Shown: positions 50,474 to 58,483 of the stretch, piece by piece
Layout: each line of letters opens with the position of its first letter
How positions within the stretch are numbered: the stretch's first letter is position 1
Assembly: GCF_001274725.1 (NCBI RefSeq)
Contig: NZ_LGUF01000007.1
Coordinates: 830,001 to 894,000 of the forward strand
Source: Sporosarcina globispora
GTDB taxonomy: Bacteria > Bacillota > Bacilli > Bacillales > Cytobacillaceae
Reading direction: 5' to 3'
DNA: 64,000 bases
Position numbers and translations under genes: made by a program
The notes under the pieces: generated by a model
The model's database searches: none
Told to the model about the DNA's origin: nothing
Seen by the model: the letters and a program-made list of their open reading frames with translations, nothing else

Positions 50474-50658
50474 GCTGTTTTGGCTGCAATTGAAAATTCT
50501 CTGGCCATGATTGAATTTGATGTGAACGGGAAAGTGCTGTGGGCAACATAACGGCAAACCAGATTCTTAATGAACAGGCTGTATCCGCATTTAAAGATAT
50601 TGGGGAAGCTGCAAGAAAGCTGGATGAGCAGGCGAGGGGATTTATGAGTATTTTATAG
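50474..50658 (+). pseudogene. Remnant of a PAS-type chemotaxis-like gene
   Basis: One frame reads AVLAAIENSLAMIEFDVNGKVLWAT before a stop. This resembles the start of PAS domains in methyl-accepting proteins (SLAxIEFDxxGxVLxAN). A second frame from about 50531 reads GNITANQILNEQAVSAFKDI and on to EQARGFMSIL and stops. The two pieces are in different frames and far shorter than any such gene, so this is decayed coding DNA. Confidence 0.45.
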
Positions 50659-50769
50659 AAATTAATGAGGGTTGCCTAAAAGCAGCTCTTTTTTTCGTTT
50701 TGATAGGAAGAAGGCATGGTGGTGGCGAAACTTAAAATATTATATTTTTACATGAGAGAAGATGATTAG

Positions 50770-51174
50770 ATGAAATATCATCATAAGAATTTCACCTCAG
50801 AGTTAAAGGCTCGGATTCAAAGTGCAGAAAAAGAACTAAACGGGCATGTTGAAAAGCTGCTTAAAGGCAATAAAGCTGAATTTACAAAGAAAGGCCTGAA
50901 ACTGGAGGCTGGATTTGATCAGGAGGGAAGCGATGTTTTCCAGCCCGGATACAGATCCTCTATTACACTGGGAGTTTCTGAAAAAAATGGCGACCTCATA
51001 GATATGAAAATCATAAACATTTGGGAGTGCGAATATTCTTTCCTTGGAATGCCGGTTTCAAAAAAAGTTCCTGGAAGCAAGATGTTCGGGGAGCTTCTGG
51101 ATGAATCTTCACAAGAAATAACAATGGAATTAGAGGAATACATAGCCGAATTCTTAGGGGAAGTTACCAATTGA
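50770..51174 (+). CDS. Unknown 134-residue protein
   Basis: Soluble alpha/beta-type protein with no signal peptide (KYHHKNFTSELKARIQSAEKELNGHVEKLLKGNKAEFT). A weak GAGAGAAG lies upstream of the ATG. It is 13 bases before ywqG, so the pair is co-transcribed. In other Bacilli ywqG neighbours polymorphic-toxin genes; this small gene could be an immunity-type or accessory protein, but nothing in it proves that. Confidence 0.6.
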   Translation: MKYHHKNFTSELKARIQSAEKELNGHVEKLLKGNKAEFTKKGLKLEAGFDQEGSDVFQPGYRSSITLGVSEKNGDLIDMKIINIWECEYSFLGMPVSKKVPGSKMFGELLDESSQEITMELEEYIAEFLGEVTN

Positions 51175-51187
51175 GGAGGAAAATAGA

Positions 51188-51994
51188 ATGGGAAATCAAA
51201 CTTTAAAGCTGCCAAAGGAATTTGAAAAATATCGGAGCGAATTAGAAAAAACAGCTAAACCGTTTGTCAGCATACAAGCAGTAAGAGGAGAGACGACACT
51301 TTTTGAAAGCAAGTTCGGAGGACAACCCTACCTTCCAAAATCAAGCGATCACCCAAAGGATGAGCAGGGAAATTATATGAATCTATTTGCGCAAATCAAT
51401 TTCGAAGAAGTTCCTCACATTGAGCCGATGCCTGAAAGCGGGATTCTTCAATTCTATCTCTCGCCGGCTGATGATATGTACGGCCTTGATTTTGATAACC
51501 CTGCTGCTCAAAAGAATTACCGGGTTATTTATCATCCAAATGTCCTGAAAGATGAGTTGGACCTGGTGACAGATTTTTCGTATTTGCCTGACTTAAGTGA
51601 TGAATATGATCCGATTGTTCAGGAAGCAAAGATGAGTTTCCAGCTTATGATAGGTCCTGTACCTGTTGATGATTTCCGTTTTGAGGACATGGTCAATATT
51701 GATTTATTCGAATCCGCCGATCATCCAGACTATGTAGATTTACATGAACTCTACTTCGAGGAATTAGGTGCAGAGGGTCATAAAATTGGCGGCTATCCCT
51801 GCTTCACCCAGCAGGATCCGAGAGAAAAAGGTGACCAAACAGGTGAATATACGATTTTGCTATTCCAGGCGGATACGGACGATAATATTGAGCTGATGTT
51901 TGGGGACAGCGGTGTTGCCAACTTCTTTATTAAGGAAGAGGATTTGCGGAAGAGGGATTTTACAAATGTTCTTTATAATTGGGATTGCTGCTGA
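51188..51994 (+). CDS. ywqG: DUF1963 protein YwqG
   Basis: 268 residues of the YwqG/DUF1963 family: SKFGGQPYLPKSSDHPKDEQGNYMNLFAQINFEEVPHIEPMPESGILQFYLS, GGYPCFTQQDPRE, LLFQADTDDNIELMFGDSGVANFFI. Role unknown; members often occur with contact-dependent toxin loci. GAGGAGGAAAATAG precedes the ATG. Confidence 0.9.
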   Translation: MGNQTLKLPKEFEKYRSELEKTAKPFVSIQAVRGETTLFESKFGGQPYLPKSSDHPKDEQGNYMNLFAQINFEEVPHIEPMPESGILQFYLSPADDMYGLDFDNPAAQKNYRVIYHPNVLKDELDLVTDFSYLPDLSDEYDPIVQEAKMSFQLMIGPVPVDDFRFEDMVNIDLFESADHPDYVDLHELYFEELGAEGHKIGGYPCFTQQDPREKGDQTGEYTILLFQADTDDNIELMFGDSGVANFFIKEEDLRKRDFTNVLYNWDCC

Positions 51995-52057
51995 ATAGCA
52001 GAAAATACGTACTCTGTTTGCAAAATCAGCGGCCTTTTTATATTTTTTAGAAAACTC

Positions 52058-52086
52058 TTGAATTAATAAAATATAAACGCTACACT
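52058..52086 (+). promoter_or_regulatory. Promoter of the yhf operon
   Basis: TTGAAT at 52058-52063, 17 bases, TACACT at 52081-52086. Sigma-A type. The predicted start, near 52093, coincides with the operator. Confidence 0.6.
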
Positions 52087-52092
52087 AATAAT

Positions 52093-52112
52093 ATACAGTT
52101 TTTTGTATATTG
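52093..52112. promoter_or_regulatory. Candidate YhfZ operator 1
   Basis: ATACAGTTTTTTGTATATTG. It contains the dyad ATAC-N8-GTAT inside ATATACA / TGTATAT and overlaps the predicted transcription start of yhfZ. The same 20-base element, 17 of 20 identical, occurs inverted at 53102-53121. Confidence 0.65.
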
Positions 52113-52138
52113 ATCAGATGGTAAAGAGGTTTTGTGAT

Positions 52139-53071
52139 ATGAGCCGTATTTGGGAAAGTTTATATTCAAAGAATGGGCTGGCTGCAAAGTTTATTGCAAA
52201 GGAGCTCATTCAGTTTTCAGAAGGAGAGAGAATCCCCCGGGTAAGTGATTTTACGGAAAAGCTATCCCTGGGCCGAGGGACCGTACAGGGAGCATTAAGA
52301 GTGCTAGAAGATTTGCATGCTATATCTCTTGGATCCAGAGGCCATCTTGGGACCTTTCTAAAAAAGAGGGACATTAACCTGCTGTATGAGATTGCCGGCA
52401 TCGGACCAGTGATGGGAGTAATGCCGCTGCCTTATTCCAGAAAGTATGAGGGGTTGGCGACTGGAATTGTCGAAGGGTTTGAGGAAATCAATAAGAAGTC
52501 AGGCCTCGCATATATGAGAGGTGCAAGAAGGCGGATTGAATCATTAAAAACACGGCGATACGATTTTGCGATTATGTCCAGGCTGGCCGCGGAAGAAGCT
52601 ATACAGGAGTTTGAGGGCCTGGAAATTCTCCATACACTTGGACCGGAGACATATGTAACGTCCCATAAAGTCTTTTTTTCGGATAGCAAAAACAGCCAGA
52701 TTACAGATGGCATGAAGATCGGAATTGACTATTCATCCGCGGATCAAGCCAATATCACCCTGCTTGAATGTGAAAAGCACGATGTTGAACTGATAAAGGT
52801 GGACTATATGCAGCTTTTCAATATGCTGAAAAACGGCAGTATTGATGCAGCGGTCTGGAATGCAGATGAAGCCAGGGCTTTTAAGACGTTTGCCTCCTCT
52901 GATTTTAAATCTAAAAAGGCAAAGGAACTGGCCATAAAAGCAACCAGAGCAGCCATTGTCATAGAAAGTGAAAGAACAAACATAAAGGAACAAATCCAGC
53001 TCCTTCAATTTACTAAAGTGGAAGAGATCCAAAGGCTAGTAGAGGAAGAAAAAAAATATCCTCATTATTAA
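52139..53071 (+). CDS. yhfZ: YhfZ-family transcription regulator
   Basis: 310 residues. The N-terminal winged helix-turn-helix (about 12-80: FIAKELIQFSEGERIPRVSDFTEKLSLGRGTVQGALRVLEDLHAISLGSRGHLGTFL) is GntR-like, followed by a ligand-binding domain of the periplasmic-binding-protein fold (GIGPVMGVMPLPYSRKYEGLATGIVEGFEE to AAIVIESERTN), the E. coli YhfZ layout. Start ATG 52139 after AAAGAGGT. Presumed sensor of the operon's substrate, repressing or activating through the ATAC-N8-GTAT sites. Confidence 0.85.
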   Translation: MSRIWESLYSKNGLAAKFIAKELIQFSEGERIPRVSDFTEKLSLGRGTVQGALRVLEDLHAISLGSRGHLGTFLKKRDINLLYEIAGIGPVMGVMPLPYSRKYEGLATGIVEGFEEINKKSGLAYMRGARRRIESLKTRRYDFAIMSRLAAEEAIQEFEGLEILHTLGPETYVTSHKVFFSDSKNSQITDGMKIGIDYSSADQANITLLECEKHDVELIKVDYMQLFNMLKNGSIDAAVWNADEARAFKTFASSDFKSKKAKELAIKATRAAIVIESERTNIKEQIQLLQFTKVEEIQRLVEEEKKYPHY

Positions 53072-53094
53072 GAAACTGACGTTCTAGTTTCTTA
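53069..53094 (+). other. Perfect hairpin at the end of yhfZ
   Basis: TAAGAAACT / AGTTTCTTA, 9 bp, 8-base loop, starting at the yhfZ stop codon. No T run, so it is more likely a processing or stability element separating regulator and structural parts of the message. Confidence 0.6.
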
Positions 53095-53101
53095 GCAGCA
53101 T

Positions 53102-53121
53102 TAATATACTAAATACTGTAT
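53102..53121. promoter_or_regulatory. Candidate YhfZ operator 2
   Basis: TAATATACTAAATACTGTAT; its reverse complement matches operator 1 at 17 of 20 positions and has the same ATAC-N8-GTAT dyad. It lies 20 bases before yhfY and contains TATACT, which could be the -10 of an internal promoter. Confidence 0.65.
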
Positions 53122-53140
53122 TCTGGAGGGATTCTTAGAT

Positions 53141-53515
53141 ATGGATTTAAATCAATTGAAAGAAAGAATGGACATCCTTTTAGCTTCGTCCGTTGTGAGC
53201 ACCAAAGCCGCTGATATTACTATGCTGGCTTTTATGCATTTACATTCTCACTTGAAAAAAGAAGCCATTGACGGGGCGGAAATGCTTTTTACCCATTTGC
53301 CGACAGCTCTGACGAGAATTGAAAAGGGTGAACAGGTTGAGGCTCCCCATCCTGCCTTGCTGGATGAAGTTAGACAGTCACCAGAAGCATCCATAGCAAT
53401 GAAAGAAATCGGTTATGTACAGCAGCAATGGAAAGATCAGCTCCCCCAAGAGGAAATCGATTTTCTGCTCATTCATTACACAAATGTACTGCAAGTCAAC
53501 AAAGGAGGAAACTAA
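53141..53515 (+). CDS. yhfY: PRD-type protein YhfY
   Basis: 124 residues, all helical, resembling one PTS-regulation domain (LAFMHLHSHLKKE near the front, EEIDFLLIHYTNVLQ at the end). E. coli YhfY is of the same size and type. It has no DNA-binding domain, so it probably senses or modulates rather than binds DNA. GGAGGG before the ATG; yhfU begins one base after its stop. Confidence 0.8.
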   Translation: MDLNQLKERMDILLASSVVSTKAADITMLAFMHLHSHLKKEAIDGAEMLFTHLPTALTRIEKGEQVEAPHPALLDEVRQSPEASIAMKEIGYVQQQWKDQLPQEEIDFLLIHYTNVLQVNKGGN

Positions 53516-53516
53516 G

Positions 53517-53876
53517 ATGAAAATTGTAGTTGGCGGTCAGGTTGATAAAAAAGAGATTGAGAGCTTAATAAAAGAGATTGATAGCAGCATTACGACAATG
53601 GTCAAGTCGGATTTGGAAGCTGCGATGGCCGTTAAGACAGGTCAGGCAGATTATTATGTCGGTGCCTGCCATACAGGTGGCGGCGGAGCTTTGGCCATGG
53701 CTATTGCTCTTCTTGGAAAACCAAATTGCGAGACGGTCTCCATGCCAGGAAAGAAGCCCGTTGAGGAGAAGATTGTAACCGCTGTCAGTGAAGGGAAGAA
53801 AGCGTTTGGATTTACAGCTGACCACAAGGAGACCGCGGTGCCTATGATTATCAAAGCTATAAAGAATAAGAGCTAA
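53517..53876 (+). CDS. yhfU: DUF2620 protein YhfU
   Basis: 119 residues with the DUF2620 pattern: KIVVGGQVDKKEIESLIKE, then DYYVGACHTGGGGALAMAIALLGKPNC, a glycine-rich loop suggesting phosphate or nucleotide contact. Always found next to YhfT. Probably a soluble partner of the YhfT transporter, perhaps like a PTS IIB subunit; inference. AAAGGAGGAAAC precedes the ATG. Confidence 0.82.
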   Translation: MKIVVGGQVDKKEIESLIKEIDSSITTMVKSDLEAAMAVKTGQADYYVGACHTGGGGALAMAIALLGKPNCETVSMPGKKPVEEKIVTAVSEGKKAFGFTADHKETAVPMIIKAIKNKS

Positions 53877-53903
53877 TCCATTTTAATTGAGGGGGAAAAA
53901 GAA

Positions 53904-55196
53904 ATGGAAATGACGTTAATTATCCTGATTGGTGCCGTTGCTGCTGTATTGGCCAATATGAATATTGCTGTTTTTAATGATGGGCTTCGTCCAATTGTCT
54001 CCGAACATATGGAAGGCCGGATGACGAGACGGGACCTTGCTTTCACTGCCTTTGCGATGAGCTTCGGCCTTGTAATCGGATTTGGAATCCCTTTTACACT
54101 CTCCGCCAGTATCATCCTCGTTCACAGTATCCTGCTGGGAACAGATATTATCGGTCTGCTGACGCCAAAGAATAAATGGGGAACACCGCTTGCTGCTGTG
54201 ATTGGCGGCGCTTATGGAGCAGGACTTTTAATCGGACTGGACGGCTTTGTGAAGCTGTTCGATTATCTGCCGCTTAATTTCCTTGAAGCGATGGGAGCGG
54301 TTGGGACACCGGTTGTCGTTACATTTATGGCATTCCCGGCGCTTGCAGTTGCCATGCAGTTCAGTGTTAAAAAAGGGGTCATTACGTTTATCGTGTCTGC
54401 ATTAATCCGTCAGCTCGCTGTCTGGCTGAATGAAAGCGGCATCCTTACGATTTCAGGCGCGACAGTAACACTGAACCAGGAAGGAATGGCCCTTATTACA
54501 GGTATGATCTTCCTCCTTGTTTTTGCCATGAAGGAAAAAGCTGAAGAGGGATCTTCCATCGACCTTGCCGCCGTATTCAGTGACAAAGTGGCTAAAATCA
54601 GAAAAAATGTTGTGTTCTTTATGATCATTGGCGGCCTTATTGCAGCTGCTACAAATCTATGGATCATGGCAGGAGACCCTATTTCTCTAAATCTATTAGC
54701 AGAAGGCAAAGCGACAGATGCCGGAATTGCTGCGGCTGCCCGTGCGCTCGGTTTTATTCCGCTTGTCGCCAGTACAGCGATCGCGACAGGTGTATACAGC
54801 CCGGTTGGATTCACGCTCATTTTCGTTGTTGGATTTTTCTCCCCGAATGTTTGGGTAGCCTTAATTGGCGGTGTCATTATTATTTTCATAGAAGTTATGC
54901 TATTAAGCTCGATTGCGAGATTCCTGGATAAATATCCTGGTGTCCGTAATTCCGGTGAAAACATCCGCAGTGCGATGACGAAGCTTCTGGAAGTGGCGCT
55001 TTTGATCGGTGGAGCGAACGCTGCCAATGCGATCGCACCAGGGTTCGGATTCTTCTTCATAGCCGGATTCTACTTGCTGAATGAAGCGGCAGGACGCCCG
55101 ATTGTCCGTATTGCAGTCGGCCCTGTTGGTGCCATTGCAGTCGGAATTATTGCCAATATCCTGGTTGCGCTCGGAATCATGAACATACCTCAGTAA
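53904..55196 (+). CDS. yhfT: YhfT-family membrane transporter
   Basis: 430 residues, about 11 to 12 membrane helices. The N-terminal part NMNIAVFNDGLRPIVSEHMEGRMTRRDLAFTAFAMSFGLVIGFGIPF and the GAYGAGLLIGLDG and GGANAANAIAPGFGFFFIAGFYLLNEAAGRPIVR segments are distinctive of YhfT. No ATPase is encoded nearby. Likely the uptake system for the substrate of the operon. GAGGGGGAAAAAG precedes the ATG. Confidence 0.85.
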   Translation: MEMTLIILIGAVAAVLANMNIAVFNDGLRPIVSEHMEGRMTRRDLAFTAFAMSFGLVIGFGIPFTLSASIILVHSILLGTDIIGLLTPKNKWGTPLAAVIGGAYGAGLLIGLDGFVKLFDYLPLNFLEAMGAVGTPVVVTFMAFPALAVAMQFSVKKGVITFIVSALIRQLAVWLNESGILTISGATVTLNQEGMALITGMIFLLVFAMKEKAEEGSSIDLAAVFSDKVAKIRKNVVFFMIIGGLIAAATNLWIMAGDPISLNLLAEGKATDAGIAAAARALGFIPLVASTAIATGVYSPVGFTLIFVVGFFSPNVWVALIGGVIIIFIEVMLLSSIARFLDKYPGVRNSGENIRSAMTKLLEVALLIGGANAANAIAPGFGFFFIAGFYLLNEAAGRPIVRIAVGPVGAIAVGIIANILVALGIMNIPQ

Positions 55197-55233
55197 GGAA
55201 TCAAACTAAGCTAAGGGAACGGAGTGAACAGTC

Positions 55234-56148
55234 ATGATACAAACTGTACTTGGAAAAATTGCTCCGGAGGAATTGGGGATTTGCTCGGCACACGAGCATC
55301 TCTCCATTGACCTTTCGCGAGTAAAAAAAGATCCGGATACGATTCTGGATGATGAACAGGGCATGTGTGAGGAACTGGAGGATTTTTACCGAATCGGCGG
55401 AAGGTCGATGGTGGAAGTGACGAATGACGGCATGGGCCGGGATGTTCTTGCGTTAAAAAGGCTGAGCGAGGCAACGGGGGTTCACCTTATTACGTGCACA
55501 GGCTTCTATAAAGATCCTTATATTCCGGATTTTGCAGACGGCTGGAAAGCGAAGCAGTTTGCACAGCATTTTATCAAAGAAGCAACTGAAGGAATCGGGG
55601 ATACGAGCATTCTACCGGGTGTCATCGGGGAAGTGGGCACAAGCAAAAATGAAATGAAGCCGATTGAACGTGAGCTGTTGATTGGTGCAGCTATGGCCGG
55701 AGTCGAAACCGGCCTTCCCGTGACGACCCATACAACACTTGGAACGCTAGGCTATGAACAGGTACAGCTGCTGAAGAAGCATGGCCTGCCAGTCGACCAA
55801 ATTATTATTGGCCACCAGGACCTCAACCCTAATAAAGACGAAGTTCTCTCTGTTTTGGAAACAGGAGCCTATATCGCGTTTGATACGATCGGAAAAAATA
55901 ATTACCGCCCCGATGAAGAGAGAGCCGCTTTTCTCCTGGAATTCATAGAACGCGGCTATGAAAAGCAAATTCTCTTTTCGGCAGACTTAACCCGTAAGTC
56001 GCATTGGAAGAAGCACGGAGGCCCAGGCTATGGACTCGTGCTTGAGACCTTTATTCCCAAATTAAAAGAATCCGGAGTTCCGGAAAGCGTTATTCATCAA
56101 TTCCTGACCGTTAATCCATCCAGAGCTTTTTCAATAAGGGAGCGATAA
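55234..56148 (+). CDS. php: Phosphotriesterase-family hydrolase (Php-like)
   Basis: 304 residues, TIM-barrel amidohydrolase. All binuclear metal ligands can be placed: His20 and His22 (SAHEHL), Glu133 (VIGEVGTS; Glu replaces the carboxylated Lys of true phosphotriesterases, as in E. coli Php), His166 (TTHTTLG), His194 (IIGHQDLN) and Asp251 (FSADLTRK). Probable activity is hydrolysis of a lactone, phosphoester or related bond; paraoxon-type activity is not expected. The next gene starts two bases after its stop. Confidence 0.88.
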   Translation: MIQTVLGKIAPEELGICSAHEHLSIDLSRVKKDPDTILDDEQGMCEELEDFYRIGGRSMVEVTNDGMGRDVLALKRLSEATGVHLITCTGFYKDPYIPDFADGWKAKQFAQHFIKEATEGIGDTSILPGVIGEVGTSKNEMKPIERELLIGAAMAGVETGLPVTTHTTLGTLGYEQVQLLKKHGLPVDQIIIGHQDLNPNKDEVLSVLETGAYIAFDTIGKNNYRPDEERAAFLLEFIERGYEKQILFSADLTRKSHWKKHGGPGYGLVLETFIPKLKESGVPESVIHQFLTVNPSRAFSIRER

Positions 56149-56150
56149 TA

Positions 56151-57293
56151 TTGTCCACATATAACCCAGCTGAGTTAAAGTACGCAAATTCCGTTTTGCC
56201 AAGCTTATCGATACTGGAAGCACAGGAAAAACAATTTAAACTGGTAGACAGAATGAGCCGTTATTTCAAGGGTAAGCAATTTCTCTCCATGGGGGATCTT
56301 GGAGTCTCTCCAAAGTACAAGCGGCCGGAACAGACGTATCTTGTGGAAAGGGTAATGGCGGATTTTTTTGAGGCAGAAGATTGTGCCCTTGTCCGGGGTG
56401 CCGGAACAGGCGCCATCCGTACGATTTTAAGCATGCTTCTGTCCCCGGGAGATGAGATGTTCATTCATACGGCACCTGTTTACACGACGACAAAGGAAAC
56501 GTTAAGGATATTGGGCATTAAAACAGTCCATGCTGATTATAACCACCTTGAGGAAGTCATAACGGCCATCAGAGGTAATCAAAATCCTAAAGTTTTCTAC
56601 ATTCAGCATGCACGCCAGCAGCCGACAGATCATTATCAATTGGCAGAAGTCATCAAAACCGTGAAGGAAGAACGCCCGGATCTTCCAATCGTCGTGGATG
56701 ACAATTATTGTGCATTGAAGACAAAGGGAATTGGAGTGGAATTAGGAGCGGATTACTCCACATTTTCCGGTTTCAAGCTTCTCGGGCCGGAAGGAATTGC
56801 CGTCATTGCCGGCAAAAAAGACGCCATCGAACGAGTACATCACTATAACTACTCGGGCGGCGGCCAGGTTCAGGGCTACGAAGCAATGGAGCTTTTAAGA
56901 ATGATGACCTTCGCACCTGTATCGCTGGCTATTCAAAACGAGCAGGTGGAAGAGCTCTGCCGCCGTCTGAATGAAGGTGCGGTGGACGGGATCCGTGCCG
57001 CATACATGACGAATGCCCAATCCAAAAACGTCATTGTAGAGCTTGAAGATCCGATTGCCCAAGGCGTAATCAGCATCAGTGATGAGCATGGGGCGGCCAC
57101 TCATCCGGTCGGGGCGGAATCAAAATATGAAATCATCCCGATGATTTATCGCGTTTCCGGCAGCTTTTTGGAAGCCCAGCCGGAGCTGAAAGAATATGGA
57201 CTGCGCATCAATCCGATGAAATCTGGATCCAGCACGATCATCGGCATTCTGGAAAAAGTGATACCTCTTGCAAAAGAAGTGCAGCATCGTTGA
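56151..57293 (+). CDS. yhfS: PLP-dependent aminotransferase-fold enzyme YhfS
   Basis: 380 residues, fold-type I. RGAGTGAIRTIL (phosphate-binding loop), VVDDNYCALKTKG with Asp183/184 pairing the pyridine nitrogen, and Lys209 in STFSGFKLLGPEG as the probable Schiff-base lysine. TTG start after AAGGGAGCG. It resembles cysteine desulfurase and cystathionine-type enzymes, so either transamination or a lyase reaction is possible. Confidence 0.82.
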   Translation: MSTYNPAELKYANSVLPSLSILEAQEKQFKLVDRMSRYFKGKQFLSMGDLGVSPKYKRPEQTYLVERVMADFFEAEDCALVRGAGTGAIRTILSMLLSPGDEMFIHTAPVYTTTKETLRILGIKTVHADYNHLEEVITAIRGNQNPKVFYIQHARQQPTDHYQLAEVIKTVKEERPDLPIVVDDNYCALKTKGIGVELGADYSTFSGFKLLGPEGIAVIAGKKDAIERVHHYNYSGGGQVQGYEAMELLRMMTFAPVSLAIQNEQVEELCRRLNEGAVDGIRAAYMTNAQSKNVIVELEDPIAQGVISISDEHGAATHPVGAESKYEIIPMIYRVSGSFLEAQPELKEYGLRINPMKSGSSTIIGILEKVIPLAKEVQHR

Positions 57294-57320
57294 TACCCGT
57301 AAACAAAGGGGGGAACTTCA

Positions 57321-58481
57321 ATGTTTTTAGATGTAACAAAGCGCAGAAATCCTAAGCTAATTCAATCAGGTGTCACCTTGCATCAAAGCGGGCAAATACC
57401 CCCGAATACGTACGTGATTGACCTTGATATACTCGGAGACAATGTAAAAGCACTGGCACAAACGGCAAAAAATCATGACTTTACGCTTTATTTCATGAGC
57501 AAGCAGCTGGGGCGGCTTCCGTTTATAGGCCAGTTTATTGCAGAGCACGGAATCGATAAGGCGGTCGCAGTTGAATTCGACGAAGCCAAAACATTGGCAG
57601 AAGGCGGAGTTAGAATCGGGAATGTCGGCCACCTGGTTCAGCCGGGGAAAAATCAGTGGCCGGAAGTGCTGTCGTGGAATCCGGAAGTCATTACCCTGTT
57701 TTCCCTTGCACGTGCCAGGCAGCTTTCTGATACAGCTGTTCAATCAGGATTATTGCAGGATGTACTTCTCAGGGTGTATGCAGAAGGCGATATGATTTAT
57801 CCCGGACAGCAGGGCGGTTTTCAACTGGAAAAGCTGGATGAAGAGCTTCTGGAACTGGCCGGGCTTCCTGGGATTAACATAGCAGGTGTAACAACCTTCC
57901 CGAACTTTCAGCTATCAAAGGACAGGAGAACCATGGAGCCAACTCCAAACTTTAAAACCCTTTTAAAGGCAAAAGAGGTTCTGGAGAAAAAGGGCATCAC
58001 AGTCAAACAGGTAAATGGTCCAAGTGCGACCAGCTGTGAAACCATACCGTTTCTGGCAGAACAGGGTGTGACACATGGAGAACCGGGACATGCCCTCACT
58101 GGAACAACCCCGCTGCATGCTTACCGGGATCTCCCCGAGAAACCTGCCATTGTATATGTAACAGAAGTGTCCCACCAGGATCAGGAACATTACTACGTCA
58201 TCGGCGGCGGCTATTATGGACGCTCCCATTTAACGGGGTGCCTGGTCGGAAGCGATGAAAAAGACATATTGAACCAGCATGTAAAAGCAATCGAGCCGGC
58301 TCCTGAATCGATTGATTACTATGGTGCGATTGAGAAACCGAACGGCTTTCAGGTTTTTGAAGGAGATACAGCTGTTTTCTCTTTTCGTACCCAGGTGTTC
58401 GTCACAAGGGCCCACATTGCTCTGGTTAAAGGAATTCAGAGCGGCAATCCTGAACTGGTTCACTTTGAGAGGAAGTGGTAA
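57321..58481 (+). CDS. yhfX: Alanine-racemase-fold PLP enzyme YhfX
   Basis: 386 residues, fold-type III barrel. N-terminal YVIDLDILGDNVKALAQTAKNHDFTLYFMSKQLGR holds the Schiff-base lysine, Lys61. The end shows the beta domain (YGAIEKPNGFQVFEGDTAVFSFRTQVFVTRAHIALV). It should racemise or decarboxylate an amino acid-like intermediate. AAAGGGGGGAAC before the ATG. The next gene begins two bases after its stop. Confidence 0.85.
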   Translation: MFLDVTKRRNPKLIQSGVTLHQSGQIPPNTYVIDLDILGDNVKALAQTAKNHDFTLYFMSKQLGRLPFIGQFIAEHGIDKAVAVEFDEAKTLAEGGVRIGNVGHLVQPGKNQWPEVLSWNPEVITLFSLARARQLSDTAVQSGLLQDVLLRVYAEGDMIYPGQQGGFQLEKLDEELLELAGLPGINIAGVTTFPNFQLSKDRRTMEPTPNFKTLLKAKEVLEKKGITVKQVNGPSATSCETIPFLAEQGVTHGEPGHALTGTTPLHAYRDLPEKPAIVYVTEVSHQDQEHYYVIGGGYYGRSHLTGCLVGSDEKDILNQHVKAIEPAPESIDYYGAIEKPNGFQVFEGDTAVFSFRTQVFVTRAHIALVKGIQSGNPELVHFERKW

Positions 58482-58483
58482 GG

